This document shows positions 1-13,162 of a DNA stretch of 64,000 nucleotides, piece after piece. Below the pieces are notes generated by a model, which had not been told where the DNA came from, did not search any database, and saw nothing but the letters and a program-made list of their open reading frames with translations. A program made the position numbers and the translations under genes. Location of the stretch: the NCBI GenBank assembly GCA_033977485.1, contig CM066988.1, positions 1,805,501 to 1,869,500 of the forward strand. The letters run 5' to 3'. This DNA comes from Hydrangea macrophylla (lineage: Eukaryota; Streptophyta; Magnoliopsida; Cornales; Hydrangeaceae). Every line of letters begins with the position of its first letter. Within the stretch, counting starts at the first letter, position 1.

Positions 1-271
1 CTATCCTCCCGTTAGAGTTTCCACCAACTCTAGTCTCTCCGAGAAGCATCCGCAGGAGTCATAAGGGTGAAGACAACCTAGTGGAGGCTGCTGCATCACC
101 AAGGTTAAAGATTTCATAATTGGGTTCAAGACCTAAGGAATAATTCTTCTCCCTCTTGTTAGTACGCATCTATGGAATTGACGAGTAGTAGATCCGGGCT
201 ACCAATAAGTTTTCATAACTTGATTTCTTCCGCTGCGCGTTTAAAACTGACTTTAAACCTATTTTCCACCA
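1..271 (+). repeat. Copia element A, end of 5' LTR (cut by window edge)
   Basis: This stretch matches the last part of the B LTRs (compare 14388-14664 and 21600-21872), including the CCTATTAGGG-type segment and the terminal CCACCA. It ends with CA at 270-271, immediately before a tRNA-iMet-type primer site. The rest of the LTR lies left of the window. Confidence 0.85.
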
Positions 272-273
272 AT

Positions 274-285
274 TGGTATCAGAGC
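274..285 (+). other. Primer-binding site of element A
   Basis: TGGTATCAGAGC, two bases after the LTR end, is the classic plant complement of the initiator tRNA-Met 3' end. It marks the start of minus-strand DNA synthesis. Confidence 0.9.
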
Positions 286-1982
286 CACGCTTGTTTGGAT
301 GTATAGATGCATTTTGGAACACTAGTTTTGATTTGCATGTTGATTTTAGAACTGCTTTCGAAACTGCATCATCACAGATTTATTTCTGTAGTGTTTTCAC
401 AGTAGAATACAGATCTGTGATTACATTGGATGCATACTGAGTTCGATCGATCAAAGTAGTCTCGATCGATCGAAAGCAGACTGTTCTCAAGCGATCGAAC
501 TAGTTTCGATCGATCTAACTGTTGTTCTGTTCGATCGATCAAATGGTATTCGATCGATCGAGACCCGTTCTTTGTCCAGTTGTTCTTTTCACAGTTTTAA
601 AGTTTTTAAAATTGAAAATTTTAACCTTTTTAAATATTCCGTACCTTTTAAAACCATTCTGTAAAACTGAATGTTCAAGCTATTGAATTATATTCAATCA
701 ATCGAAGGTTCGAGCGATCAAACGGTCTTCGATCGATCGAAGTGTGACAGAGAAGTGTGATGCTGTTTTGAGTTCTAATTTAGTGCGTAAAGAGTTTATG
801 CACTGTGTGAATCAATTAGGGTTCCAATAGTTACATATATTTGTTATATATGCGTGGATGTGTGTATGACTAATTACCCTTTTGCAGCAAGATTAGTCCG
901 CTGTCTCCCATGGCACCAAGACCGTTAAATTATTGTATTTAATTATTTGAGATTGGTGTTTGTTAATTATTGGTTTGGTTTTAAGGCATGTTTAAAGGGT
1001 GCTACGACTTCAATCCTACGAAAAGGAAGGTCGCACCGGTTTCCCTAGCCTTTTATTCTTTTATTGCTATTTCATTTTCTAGAAAAATTGTAAGCTTTGA
1101 AAGAAGCATAGGACCAATGTAATATAATTAGATAATCCATGAAGATGGAGGAGCAAGAAGCCGTTGTCCATGAAGATGGAGCTAGAGGCAATCAAACCAA
1201 GGAAAGGTTCTATGGAGATAGAGCCATGGGAGATAGAGGCATTGTTTGAATGCTTTTATTTTAATTTTAGTTTTTATTTTTATATGCTTGTTTGTGATTG
1301 GAGTATTAAATATGTTGTTACTGCATGCATTATAAAAACAAGTTTTCTAAAATAAAATTCAAAAACCGTTTTCAACGCATTAGTAAACATTGGATGTTTA
1401 TGGGTAATGTTTAGAAACAAATTTTTTCAAAAAAAGCAAAATCCTTAATTTATTAAATCTAGTGGGAGAGGGTCTTATTAATAACACCCACGATCTTCCA
1501 TTAACGGTTCACGGTAAGATGTGTAGTGCATTCTGTGTCACCTCTCCACGGGTGATCATTCCATACGGAGGGTACACCACTCATTGGTTGCTAGATGTGA
1601 ACTTCCTATGGATAGGATCAATCAGACCTGTTAGAGGGTGACCACCACACGGAGGCGCTACTTGAGACGGTTGTGATTGGATCCTAGTTAACGGTACACA
1701 CTAGCTAAGCTATGGATAAGGGATCCCACATGGGGCATTATTCAGAAACTTAGAGATCAAATAGGTTCGGGAGTCATGACTTGTTTTGCAAGAGTTACAT
1801 AGTCGATAAGTCATGATTAATTGAAAGATCGAACATTGACCACCACACGGAGGCTTTATTCTTTCGTTTTGACATTCCAGCGACTTTGTTTTAAAATAAG
1901 AGTTTTAAGGATTCTTTTATTTCAAAATTGTCAAATTCTGATATCCATATTTATTTTGTGTTGATTTTTTCAGTAAATCATC
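286..1982 (+). other. Element A untranslated leader
   Basis: This is a non-coding leader of about 1.7 kb between primer site and gag. It holds clusters of TTCGATCGATCGAA-like palindromes (441-562 and 673-743), a PPT-like AGTGGGAGAGGG at 1461-1472 and a hairpin TCACC...GGGTGA at 1538-1555. The same order is seen in element B, and the last two features also in C. No coding potential is visible. Confidence 0.7.
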
Positions 1983-4900
1983 ATGTCTGGATCTGCATTT
2001 AGTCCACTTGCCACCATACTTACACAAAACAAGTTAACTGGAAATAACTACAGTGAATGGAAATGAAACCTTGACATCGTATTAATTACGGAGGATCACA
2101 TATATGTCCTCACCACCCCATGCCCCGAAGAACCCACGGCAAATGTTTCGGTAGCTGCCAGACGCGAGTTCGATAAATGGAAAAAGTCAAATGGGATGGC
2201 TCGTTGTTATATATTGGCTTCTATGGCTAATGTGTTACAACACCAATACCAGTCAAACGATTCTGCTAGTGACATTATCGAATCCCTGAAAAAGATGTTT
2301 GGGCAGCAGGACAGGCCTGCCAGGCAGGTAGCTATGCAAAAGATAATGAGTGCTAAGATTTCGAAAGGGATTCCAATCAAAGAACATGTTTTAAAAATGA
2401 TTGGTTATTTGAACAAGCTGGAGACCCTAGGTGCCAACATCGACGCACAGACCCAAGTTGATATGATCCTCAATACGCTGTCACCATCATTCGCTCAATT
2501 TAAACTAAACTATAATATGAATAAAATGGATTTCTCAATGAGAGAATTAATGAGTTCTTTAGTGGCAGCAGAAGGGATGATCAAACCTGGGGGCAACGTT
2601 CTGAACATTGAGAGAAACTCTTCCTTTTCCTGATCTGCACTGAAAGGTAAGAAAGGGAAGAAGATGGCTGGCACTAGTGGTCCAAGTGTTGGACCGATCC
2701 CTAAGATTGCAAAATCTAAGGGAAAGGGTAAGGGCAAAGGGAAGGTGGGTGGCCAAGGCAAAGGAAAGTGTTTCCAATGCGGCGACAAGGGCCACTGGAA
2801 GAGGAATTATCCTGAAATCTTAGCTACAAGAGTTCAAGGTATGATTGAGTCACATGTGATTGAAGTAAGTTTTATAATGGATACTTCAAACACTTGGTGC
2901 ATTAATTTTGGGGTGGCTAACCATATCTATAATTCATTACAGGGGTTCAGATCAACCAAGAAGTACAGTGATGGGGAAATCACACTTACTCTAGGTTCTA
3001 GCACAACCATTTCTGCGGTTGCCATAGGAGTCATAGTTTTAGAATTTCTAGACAATAGAGTTTTGATTTTATCGGATGTACTTTACGTCCCTTCAATGAG
3101 ACGTAATTTGATTTAAGTTTCTAATTTATCGAATAATGGTTATTCTTTTCATTTTGGAATTGAAGTTGTTATTAAAAGAAATAGTTCTTTTATATGTTCT
3201 AGTATAAATCAAATGGTTTGTATGTGATTACTCCCAATATTTCTAAAGATTTTTGCATAGAACTTAATAACTCAGTGGTAACTGTACCATCTAAAAGAAA
3301 GGAACCTTCCACTAATCCAACAAGACTTTGGCATATGAGGCTTGGCCATATCAATCTAAGTAGGATTGGCAAACTAGTCAAAGAAGGGGTCTTAGGCGAT
3401 TTGGTTCTCAAACCAATGGAAGTCTACGAGTCTTGTTTAGAGGGTAAGATGACCAAAAGGCCCTTTCCCGTAAAGGGCAATAGGACCAATACATTGTTGG
3501 AATTAGTTCATACTGATGTGTGTGGACCGATAAATATTAGAACAAGGGGTGGTTACGAGAATTTCATAACATTTACTGATGAACACTCTAGGTATGGATA
3601 TGTGTACCTAATGCACCACAAGTCTGAAGATTTTGAAAAGTTCAAAGAGTTTAGGGCTGAAGTGGAGAAGCAATTAGGCACACATATCAAGGCCATTCGA
3701 TCTGATCGAGGTGGCGAGTACCTCTCTAATGAGTTTATTGATCACCTTGTACAGAATGGGATTCTGTCACAATTGACTGCACCGGGTACGCCTGAGCAGA
3801 ATGGTATAGCAGAGAGAAGGAACCGGACTCTTTTAGACATGACTAGGTCAATGATGAGTTATTCGGAGTTACCATTATTCTTTTGGGGTTATGCTTTGGA
3901 AACCGCTGCATATATCCTAAATCTAGTACCAAGCAAATCTGTTCCCAGGACACCACGGGAGATGTGGATTGGGCACAAGCCTTCTTTGCAACATCTTCGA
4001 ATATGGGGGTGTCCGACATATGTGTTGAAAGGAAAGATAAGCAAGTTGGATTCTAGATCGAAAGTTTATTATTTTGTAGGGTATCCAAAGTGTGGATGGT
4101 ATTTTTATGATCCAAGATAACAGAAAGTGTTTGTTAGTACAAATGTTGTTTTCTTGGAGAATGATTATATCATGAACCATAAACCTAAGGGAAGGATAGA
4201 TCTTAGAGAGATAAAAGGAGATCCCTTAATCCAACCCGTAGTTGATAACGATGTAAGACAAGAAAATACCACTTCTTCACCCATTTCCGCACCGGTATCT
4301 CGTCACAGTGGGAGGATTATCAGCCAGCCTAATAGATACATGTTCGTAGGAGAATTTTTTGAAGCTATCTCCATAGAATCTAAATCTGATCATGCCACAT
4401 ATGAAGAGGCAATGGCTGATGTTGATTCAGTTCATTCGATTAAAGCTATGAAAGTTGAATTGGAATCTATGGATTCCAATCAGGTCTGGGATCTTGTAGA
4501 ACTTCCAGCCAATATGAAACCCATTGGTTGTAAGTGGGTCTACAAGAGGAAAAAGGATCTGATGGAAAGGTTGAGACCTTTAAAGCGAGGCTTGTAGCAA
4601 AAGGTTATACTCAGAGGGAGGGCATTGACTATGAGGAAACCTTCTCGCCGGTGGCCATGCTCAAGTCCATCAAAATACTCTTATCCATTACCGCATGCCT
4701 AGATTATGAGATCTTGCAGATGGACGTCAAGACGGCATTCTTGAATGGCAATCTAGAGGAGGACATCTATATACAACAACTAGAAGGGTTCATAGCTGGT
4801 GGGAAAGGTAACTTGGTATGCAAGTTGTAAAAGTCCATTTATGGGCTTAAGCAAGCATCCATGAGTTGGAACATACGTTTTGACCAAGCGGTCAAGTCGT

Positions 4901-5964
4901 TTGGTTTCATACAGAATCTGGATAAACCTTGTGTATACAAGAAAAGTGAAGGAAAAGTGGTGGCCTTTCTTGTGCTTTACGTTGACGATATTCTACTCAT
5001 TGGGAATGATATAGCGACATTGTCAACGGTTAAGGTTTAGCAAGCTAGTACTGTTGATATGAAGGATCTAGGAGAGGCGAGCTATATCCTTGGGATAAAG
5101 CTCTTTCGGGATCGCAAGCAAAAGATAATGGGATTATCTCAAGCTAGTTATATCGACAAGGTGCTAACTAGGTTTTTAATGGATAATTCGAAGAAAGGTT
5201 TGTTACCTTTCAGGCATGGTTTAGTGTTCTCCAAGGACCAGTGTCCAAAGACACAGGAGGAGAGGAATCGCATGGCAGGAGTTCCCTATGCTTCGGCAGT
5301 GGGAAGTCTCATGTATGCGATGTTATGGACTAGATCGGATATTTGCTTTGCTGTTGGCATGGTTAGCAAATATCAATCGAATCCAGGTCCAGAGCACTGG
5401 ACAGCCGTTAAGCACATTCTTAAGTACTTGAGAATGACTAAAGATTACATGCTTATGTACGGCAGTAGTGAGTTAATTCCAGTGGGATACATTGACTCAA
5501 AGTTTATGTCTAATGAAGATACAAGGAAGTCGACATCCGGACATCTCTTTACCTTAGGAGGTGGTGCTGTTAGTTGGAGGAGCATTAACCAGAAATGAAT
5601 TGCATACTCAACTACAGAAGCTGAGTATGTGGCTTCTTGTGAAGCCGTAAAGGAAGCTGTTTGGCTCAAGAAGTTCCTTATGGAGCTCGAGGTGGTACCA
5701 GCGTCGCTGTCACCTATTACACTTTATTGTGATAATAGTGGGGCAGTGGCTCAGTCCAAGGAGCTAAGGAACCACGGAAAAGGAAAGCACGTAGAGTGGA
5801 AATATAATCTTATCTGAGATATTATTCAATGTGGAGATGTGACTGTCAGCAAGATTGCCACCTCTGACAATCTTGCGGATCCGTTTACAAAGGCCTTGCC
5901 ACAGAAGGTCTTTGATCGTCATCTAGATAGTCTAGGTCTCAAATGTAATCCTGTATGGTTGTGA
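1983..5964 (+). pseudogene. Copia gag-pol polyprotein, element A (degenerate)
   Basis: The start is the ATG aligned with those of B and C (MSG, F-x-PLATIL). Order seen: UBN2-type gag; zinc knuckle CFQCGDKGHWKRN at 2769-2810 with the last Cys changed to Tyr; protease with the expected D-S/T-G changed to N-F-G near 2905; integrase zinc and core regions (LWHMRLGHI at 3329, RSDRGGEY near 3700); reverse transcriptase with YVDDIL near 4980; RNase H; and the stop before the PPT. Stops lie at about 2064, 2631, 3114, 4118, 4828, 5038, 5596 and 5814, and a one-base deletion near 4552 shifts the frame. Three of the stops are shared with B. The loss of the protease Asp and a zinc ligand adds to the evidence that this copy is dead. 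Confidence 0.9.
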
Positions 5965-5968
5965 GTGT

Positions 5969-5979
5969 AAGTGGGAGTT
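5969..5979 (+). other. Polypurine tract, element A
   Basis: AAGTGGGAGTT directly precedes the TGTTGGG start of the 3' LTR. It is the expected plus-strand primer. Confidence 0.8.
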
Positions 5980-6532
5980 TGTTGGGTTTGTGCCCTCAAA
6001 CCATTACTTTATGTATGAGACATTAGCATTTTAATATATGGATATCAGCTTTACATTTCATTGTGAATTTTCCTTTCATGAGATGATTGTTTAATCCTTA
6101 AGTATCATAGTAAGTAATTCGTGTGTGTATGAGATACATACTAGTGAGATCCGAATTACTATCCTTTGATACTTAGAGCTTGTCACAGTGGATGATGGGA
6201 CTGGATACCTCATCAGGTTTACACTGTAGCATGATTAACTACCATTGGATGGAGTGATGAATCTCAATCACTAGAGTGTAACTCTTAGTAAATATGCTAG
6301 TGCTTATAGTGCATTAATGGACCTGAGTTTTCCTATTGACGAGCAAGGCTGTCAACAGTCGATACGAACTCATAACTTATATAAGGTACGCGTTCTCAAT
6401 CTTGAGAGGATTATGAACACAGACTGTGGACATGGCTACTTTGACTTACCAATCAGTGAGGTCTATAAAAGATCAACACCTGGGTATCTTGGGTATGTCA
6501 TGTTCATAGGGTTGTAAACATATATTGTCAAT
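5980..6532 (+). repeat. Copia element A 3' LTR, truncated
   Basis: It starts TGTTGGGTTTGTGCCC and follows the B LTRs closely for about 550 bp, up to the CATATATTGTCAA motif. In B the LTR goes on for about 950 bp more. Here the sequence switches abruptly to the end of a gypsy pol gene on the opposite strand. Confidence 0.88.
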
Positions 6533-6549
6533 AGGGTTAGATACTTTTC

Positions 6550-9500
6550 CTACATCTCATTATCTCTTTCCCACGTGGCTTCTTCCACTAAGTGATTTCG
6601 CCACAAGACTATTACCAACGGAACCGTCTTGTTTCGTAAGACCTTATCCTTTCTATCTAGGATTCTCACCAGATATACAACATAGGTCAAGTCTTCTCTG
6701 ACTTCCAATGGCTCTGGAGTAATCATATGACTTGAATCAGATATAACCCTTCTCAACATGGACACAGGAAATATATCATGTACATTGGCCAACTCTTGTG
6801 GTAACTCTAGTCGATAAGCTACTGGTCCCACTTTTCCAACAATCTCAAATGGTTCAACGTATCTAGAATTCAACTTTCCTCGCTTTCCAAACCTCGTAAT
6901 CCCCTTAGAAGGTGAAACCTTCAAGAACACACGGTCTCCTACTTCAAATTCTAGTGGCCTTCGCCCCGTATCCGCGTAGCTTTTGTAACGACTCTGGGTC
7001 ATTTTCAACCATTGTTGTATTAACTTTACTTTATCCACTACCAACTGAACCATCTCAGGTCCTTCTAGCCGTCGTTCCCCTACCTCAGTTCAACAAATCG
7101 ATGACCGACACTTACGCCCATACAGTGCTTCATACGGTGCCATCCCAATGCTAGACTGAAAAGTGTTATTGTAGGCAAATTCAATCAATGGTATATACTT
7201 TTCCCATTCACCCTTAAAATCAAAAACACATAGTCGAAGCATGTCCTCCAGTATCTGGATCACACGCTCTGACTGTCCATCCGTCTGTGGGTAAAAAGCT
7301 GTACTAAAGTTTAACTTTGTACCCATAGTAGCTTGTAGTCCTCTCCAAAATCTAGATAAAAAACTACTATCCCTGTCTGAAACTATAGACACTGGCGCTC
7401 CATGTAGTCTCATAATCTCTTTAACGTACAACTCCACGAGTTTCATCGGTTCCTCTGTCTTAATCGGTAAGAAATGTACTGACTTAGTCAATTGATCTAC
7501 AATTACCCAAACACTATCGTTCAATCTTGTAGACCTTGGAAAACTCGATACAAAATCCATTGTAATCTTTTCCCATTTCCATTCTGGTACATCCAAAGGT
7601 TGCAATAACCCTGTAGGCCTTTGATGTTCTGCTTTGACTTGCTGACAAACCAAGCATTTGGCCACGTGTTCAGCTACCTCTCTTTTCATTCCAAGCCACT
7701 AGTACACCTCGTGCAAATCTCATTACAACTTGGTACTACCCGGATGAACTGTATACTTGGTGTTATGAGATTCTTCAAGTACTAGCTCTTTAATCCTATC
7801 CACATTAGGTACACATACCCGATTTTTGAATTTTAGAATATTGTCCACAAAGGTAAACTCTGGCTATTTATCTAGAGGTATTTCATCGTAGATCTTCTTC
7901 AAAACTAGGTCTTGAAGTTGTTTCATCTTTATCTCATCCATCAATGTCGGTTATGCTACAATAGCTGCAAGCAACCCTCCCTCAGTTGTTGAAATCACCT
8001 CAAGTTCCAACCTTTCCATTTCACCAAGAAGTTATTTTTGTAAAGTCAATTCATAGGCCAAATTATTAGTGGACTTCCTGCATAACGCGTCAGCAACTAC
8101 ATTTGGTTTCCCAGGATGGTAGTGAATTGACAAGTCGTAATCTTTCATCAATTCCAACCATCGCCTCTACCTCACATTCAATTTTTTCTGAGTAAATAGG
8201 CACTTCAAGCTCTTGCGATCTGTGTAGATATCACACTTTTCCCCGTAATGATAGTGCCTCCATATTTTCAATACAAAGATCACCGCTGCTAACTCAAGAT
8301 CATAAGTTTAATAATTCACTTCATGTACCTTTAAATGACATGAGCCATAAGCAATCACCTTGCCATTCTGCATCAGAACACATCCCAGTCCTCTATGTGA
8401 AGCATCACTGTAGATTACAAACCATCGTCAAGATCGGTGCTGACATAAGTCGAGTCTTCAGCTCTTCGAAACTCTTGTCACATTCCGAGTCCCAATTAAA
8501 TACTACATTCTTTTTCATCAACTGTGTCATTGCCATCGGTATCCTGGAGAAATTCTCCACAAACCTTCTATAGTAACCTGTCAATACTAAGAAACTTTGA
8601 ATTTCTAACACATTTGTTGGTTTTGACCAATTAGCTATAGCCTCAATCTTTTGCGGGTCCACTGAAACTCCATCTTTAGAAATTACATGCCCCAAGAAAG
8701 TTATTTCAGTCAACCAAAACTCACACTTCTTTAATTTCCCAAATAAGTTTCTCTCTCGCAGTCGTTGTAATACAAATCGTAAATGCCTTTCATGTTCCTC
8801 AACACTTTTGGAATACACCAAGTTGTCATCTATGAACGCAATCACAAACTCATCTAGATATTCCTTGAGCACCATGTTTATCAAATCCATAAACACCGCT
8901 GGTGCATTTGTTACTCCAAATGGTATGACCAAAAACTCATAATGGCTATATCGAGTCCGAAACGCTGTCTTCTCAACATCCTCTACCTTGACTTTTAATT
9001 GGTGATAACCTGATCTCAAGTCAATCTTTGAAAATATCTAGGCCCCTTGTAATTGATCAAATAAGTCATCAATTCGTGGTAGTGGATATTTGTTCTTGAT
9101 CGTCAACTTGTTCAACTCTCTATAATCTATGCACATTTGCATTGTCCCCTCTTTCTTCTTAACAAACAATACCGGTGCTCCCCATGGTGAGACACTTGGT
9201 TGTATAAACCCTTTATCAAGTAGCTCCTGTAATTGGATTTTCAATTCTTTCAATTCTACTAGTGCCATTCGGTATGGTGCCTTCGATATCGGTTATGCTC
9301 CAGGTATCGTATCAATGGTAAATTCAATCTCTCTTTCAATTAGAGTATCAGGTAACTCCTTAGGAAACACATCAGGAAATTACCTCACTATTAAAATGTT
9401 TTTGACCCCCGTTTCGGTGACTCTTGTATCAAGAATACTACATAAGAATCCTTGACAACCCTTCCTCACTAGTCGACAAGCTCGCGCAGTCAACACAATA

Positions 9501-10060
9501 TACGGTGGTGACATGATCCCTACCCCATGGAAATAAAACTCTTCCTGATCTGGTATTTGAAATACAACTCTTTTCCTTACACAATCAATTAAAGCACAAT
9601 TCACCGATAGCCAATCCATTCCCAAAATTACATCAAAGTGATGAATAACTAATGGTACCAAATCAACAACTAAGGTCTTTTCATTTACCTTAATGTCACA
9701 TGCTTTGTATACTAATGAACTTCTATAGGATTTCCTAACGGTATTGAAATGGAAAAATCAAATCCCAACAGTTCTGACATCACATCCAAGCATTAGCAAA
9801 TTCATATAACACTAATGAGTGTGTGGATCCTGAATCCATAAGTACACGTGCAGGGCGTGAGCAAATAAGTAGTGTTCCTGACACCATAGAGTCCGCATTG
9901 GCCATCTTTCCTGGCAAAAGGTTAAATGCCCACACCTCCCTTTGTTCCTTCTTTCCTTTATCTGGTTGCTACACTGTTCTTATTCCACTAGAAGCCATAG
10001 AACCTGCCCCACGTTGTCGCTTGTTTGGGCAATCTCTCTCCTGATGACCCCGTATACCAC
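6550..10060 (-). pseudogene. Gypsy pol of element E (protease, RT, RNase H, integrase; degenerate)
   Basis: On the minus strand the order is: aspartic protease with L-M-DSGSTHS near 9850; a retropepsin-like block ending in ILGMDWLSVNCALID near 9600; RT with the [16 protein letters not shown] region near 9050 and FIDD near 8835; RNase H remnants around 8000-8400; integrase zinc segment (CLVCQQVKAEHQRP near 7640) and core (DFVSSFPRS, HGAPVSIVSDRD, FYPQTDGQSER) at 7689-7090; then a GPY/F-type module and the chromodomain-like tail WRNHLVEEATWER, ending at a TAG at 6550. Homology to D's last residues continues a few codons past this TAG, so the stop may be a mutation. Several frameshifts and stops separate the blocks. 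Confidence 0.87.
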
Positions 10061-10099
10061 ATTCATGACATTTACCCCTCATATCCACATTCACACTTT

Positions 10100-11023
10100 G
10101 GGTTCTTGTCTACGTATAATTCTTGGCAACATGTCTCGGTTGATTATAAATATGACAAATCGTATTTGCCATATAACAAATACCCCAATGTCTACGGCCA
10201 CAAATAGTACACACCGGTTTATCTCCTCCGGAGAATGAACTTCCCCCTTGATTTCCTGAACCAGCCCCAGGTGCCCTTGAATAGGATTTTTTATAGTTAC
10301 CCTGGTTCCTCCCTTGATTCATTCTTCCTCTTCCCTTGTTGGCTAAGCTCATAGTTCCCAATATCTCTTTCTGCGATTAAGGCCACATCTATAACTTCAG
10401 CAAATGTTGGAGGACAAAAAGTATCCACGCGACTATGGATATTTTCCCTCAGACCTTCTTCAAACTGCCTGGCTCTATCCACCTCTTCCAAAACTATACC
10501 AGGTGCAAATAGGGCCAACCCATTAAATGTAGTCGCATACTCGTTTACTGTCATATCCCCTTGTTTCAAGTTCATGAACTTTCGCTTCTTTTGGGTCTTC
10601 ACTGAATCCGAAAAGTATCGCTTATCAAATTCCTCTATGAAACCTGCCCAAGTAGTCGGGTGCTCTACTTGCAAGGATATCAACCCACCAATTCTAAGCT
10701 CCCTCTTTTAATCCATCAGTGGCATTGTCTATTTTCTCTCTATCAGTGCATGTCAAGTTTCGAAATATGCGTTCCATGTCCATTTTCCAAAAATCTGCCA
10801 CATTAGGATCTGATCCTCCAGTGATTGTTGTCGAGTTCTTCTTTGTGAACTTTTCGGCAATTGTTTGCCCAGCCTTTGGTACCAAATTTGGATTTTCCAG
10901 CTCCACTCCCCTTGGTGGCACTCTGTCATCCACTACTCTAATAAACCCATCAGTAGCAGCTTCTACTCGATCCATTCGTGAATTCGTTAAATTGTCATTA
11001 TTGATATCCATACTTTCCACCAC
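10100..11023 (-). pseudogene. Gypsy gag of element E (degenerate)
   Basis: The likely start is at 11023 (MVESMDINNDN). The capsid-like retrotransposon gag region follows (DPNVADFWKMDMERIF; TTWAGFIEEFDKRYF; MTVNEYATTFNGLA), broken by a frame change near 10690. A basic, Gly-rich stretch then leads to a zinc-knuckle segment (CTICGRRHWGIC near 10210; second part CHIYNQPRHVAKN), in which expected Cys and Gly-His residues are altered. Gag normally forms the virus-like particle and binds the element RNA. This copy is unlikely to work. Confidence 0.82.
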
Positions 11024-11241
11024 TTATTCCTGATAACCATCACATAATGATATCATGCATGTCATGACATATATCTCATAGTATGCATGTAAGATACTAG
11101 GCATAAAACCATTATTCATATGCATTTGTAATGCAATAATCCAATTTTCGCACACATTATTCAATGTCCAAACTCATAAAGTCGTCTCTCGTCCCCAAGG
11201 CTCTAAACCTAAACTCATAGTTCCAGGTCAATAACATTTTT

Positions 11242-11253
11242 GCTCTGATACTA
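11242..11253 (-). other. Primer-binding site of element E
   Basis: On the minus strand this reads TAGTATCAGAGC, one mismatch from the tRNA-iMet site TGGTATCAGAGC, five bases after the LTR end TGACA. Its position fixes the LTR boundary. Confidence 0.75.
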
Positions 11254-11258
11254 CTACA

Positions 11259-12345
11259 TGTCATGCCACAAATCCACATATATTAATCTAGGTCACGTGG
11301 CACACCATCAAAACTTACCAACGACGATCAAAGTTCCAAAAATGGCCTTAATAAAAGTTTTGTTCCAAGCAAACCAACTTCCAAATAGTTTTTCAAATGT
11401 TATGTTAAACACGTGCCCAAACATGTCTTAAAAAGTTTTATTTTAAAAGTAACAGTTTCGTAGGTCAAAGGGTCTCCAAAGGTACCCCCATACCTAATTA
11501 GAAGTTGTTCCGAACATTAGAAGTAGGAGTTCAAAGTTTGTTATAGGGGGTATTTCGACCGGTCGAATGGGGTCTGGGCAGAACCCAACCTCCAAAAGAC
11601 CGTATTCATAATTGCTGGCGTTTTTTCGTAAACGCCGTTAATTGCCAGCGCTTCCCTAATAAACGTCGTTGATTCCCGGCGCTTCACGACAAATGCCGTT
11701 AATAAAATAATACTTATATTACCAAAAGAAACCAAACCAACAAAACCATTTTAAACCAACGCCTTTTAACCAAACCATTTCAAACCAATAAGTTTCAATC
11801 CAAAACCATTTTAAAAGCTTTGATAACCATTCTAAGATCTTGTACTAACGTACAAACCATTTATACAATAAACCATAGACCCCCGGATTACAAGTATCAA
11901 AAGTATAAGCTTCACACTTCTCGGCAAACAAGGTCCTAAGGTGAACCTAGTGCTGTACTCACATATAACAAGTCTTATTACAAGTCACATGGTTAAACAA
12001 TCGGTATAAGTTAACATATATTACAAACGTGATATAAGTTCTAAAAATATAAGGAGCTCCTAGTCCCTCCTTGTCTCTTTACCTGCGGTTCTGTCCTCCA
12101 GTCCTTGCTCCTGAATGGTTATTTCCATAACCACAGATAATTGGATTTGTTTAAGCTAATGCTTAGTGAATAATATAAATCAAGCATACGGATGACAAAT
12201 ATGTTCCAATCTATTAAACATATAACTATTCGGTCTCTAGGGAATAAGTACACATTCACCGATCCAAAGTCTTCAGACTCAACCACGACCATGCCGCTTC
12301 GACATGTCGTGTTAATGCCTCTCTCGGCAAGGCAAGTGACCATCG
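11259..12345 (-). repeat. Element E 5' LTR, segment 1 (3' part of the LTR)
   Basis: It starts on the plus strand with TGTCATGCC, the complement of the LTR end ...TGACA. It runs to the CATCG duplication (12341-12345), where element D is inserted, and continues at 38555. It contains three degenerate copies of a roughly 32-bp repeat (11612-11703). Confidence 0.8.
11612..11703 (+). repeat. Three degenerate ~32-bp tandem copies in the E LTR
   Basis: The units share TTGC(C/T)(A/G)GCG at the start and an AA(A/C)GCCGTTAA-like end. They are GC-rich against an AT-rich background and lie in the U5-side part of the LTR. Confidence 0.6.
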
Positions 12346-13162
12346 TGTCACACCCGTACCCAGAGAACGGGTTAATTATCATTTTTATATGCATTAATTA
12401 ATATAATTAGTGTATAAAATGGATTAAGGGAAGGCTTGGACTCGCCCGTATGATAAGTGTTCAAAGAAGGACACCATTTGGAATAGTCCCCAGTGAGGAT
12501 GGACAGGTAATGTAGTGGGACCCAGTGAAGGGCCCGGATAAAATAAATTTGCATTTGATATGTTTTATGCATTTATATGATTACATGAATATTTGCCTAA
12601 TATGCTCTCATATTAAATAATGTTATATGTTAGCATTTGGTATTAGTTTGGATACACCCAAGTAAGGGTATAAATGAAAAAGATTCATAATTAGTAGATG
12701 CGATAGCAACTTCACAAAATAAATGGGACTCACGTTGGGACCCATACGGGACTTAGACAAACACTCATTAGATAATTGGGTAGATAATGGAATGTTTGGG
12801 GGATTACATAATAAGAACTTAGGAAATTCTGGGGGTACAAATGAAAAAGAGGGAAAATGAGATGATAACACCTCATATGCATGCATTGTAGGTGTCAAAG
12901 AGAGATGGAGACTCTCATTTTTAGAAAATAAATCAAAAAGAAAGAGAGAGAGCTTGGGAGAGAAGACGGAGATGAGACACCGACGCCTTTTTTTCGTCGT
13001 TCCGTCGCCGCCATTCGTCCAATTCGCGAACCGAAGCTATTTTCGGACTCATGGAGGTGAGACGATCATTTCTATACCTTCAATTTACGTTTAAATGTTA
13101 GATTTTGCATAGCACGTACTAATCGGTGAGACATCGTCTACCGAGTTCATGTAGGAATCTCG
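12346..13162 (+). repeat. Element D 5' LTR, part 1
   Basis: It begins TGTCACACCCGTACCC and matches D's 3' LTR from 36017 to about 36833. It ends with the TCTCG duplication where copia B is inserted. Confidence 0.88.

Noticed and set aside
8340..8573. Plus-strand frames opposite gypsy pol of element E, such as the one at 8340
   Set aside because: They are antisense shadows of RT/RNase H coding sequence without domain support.
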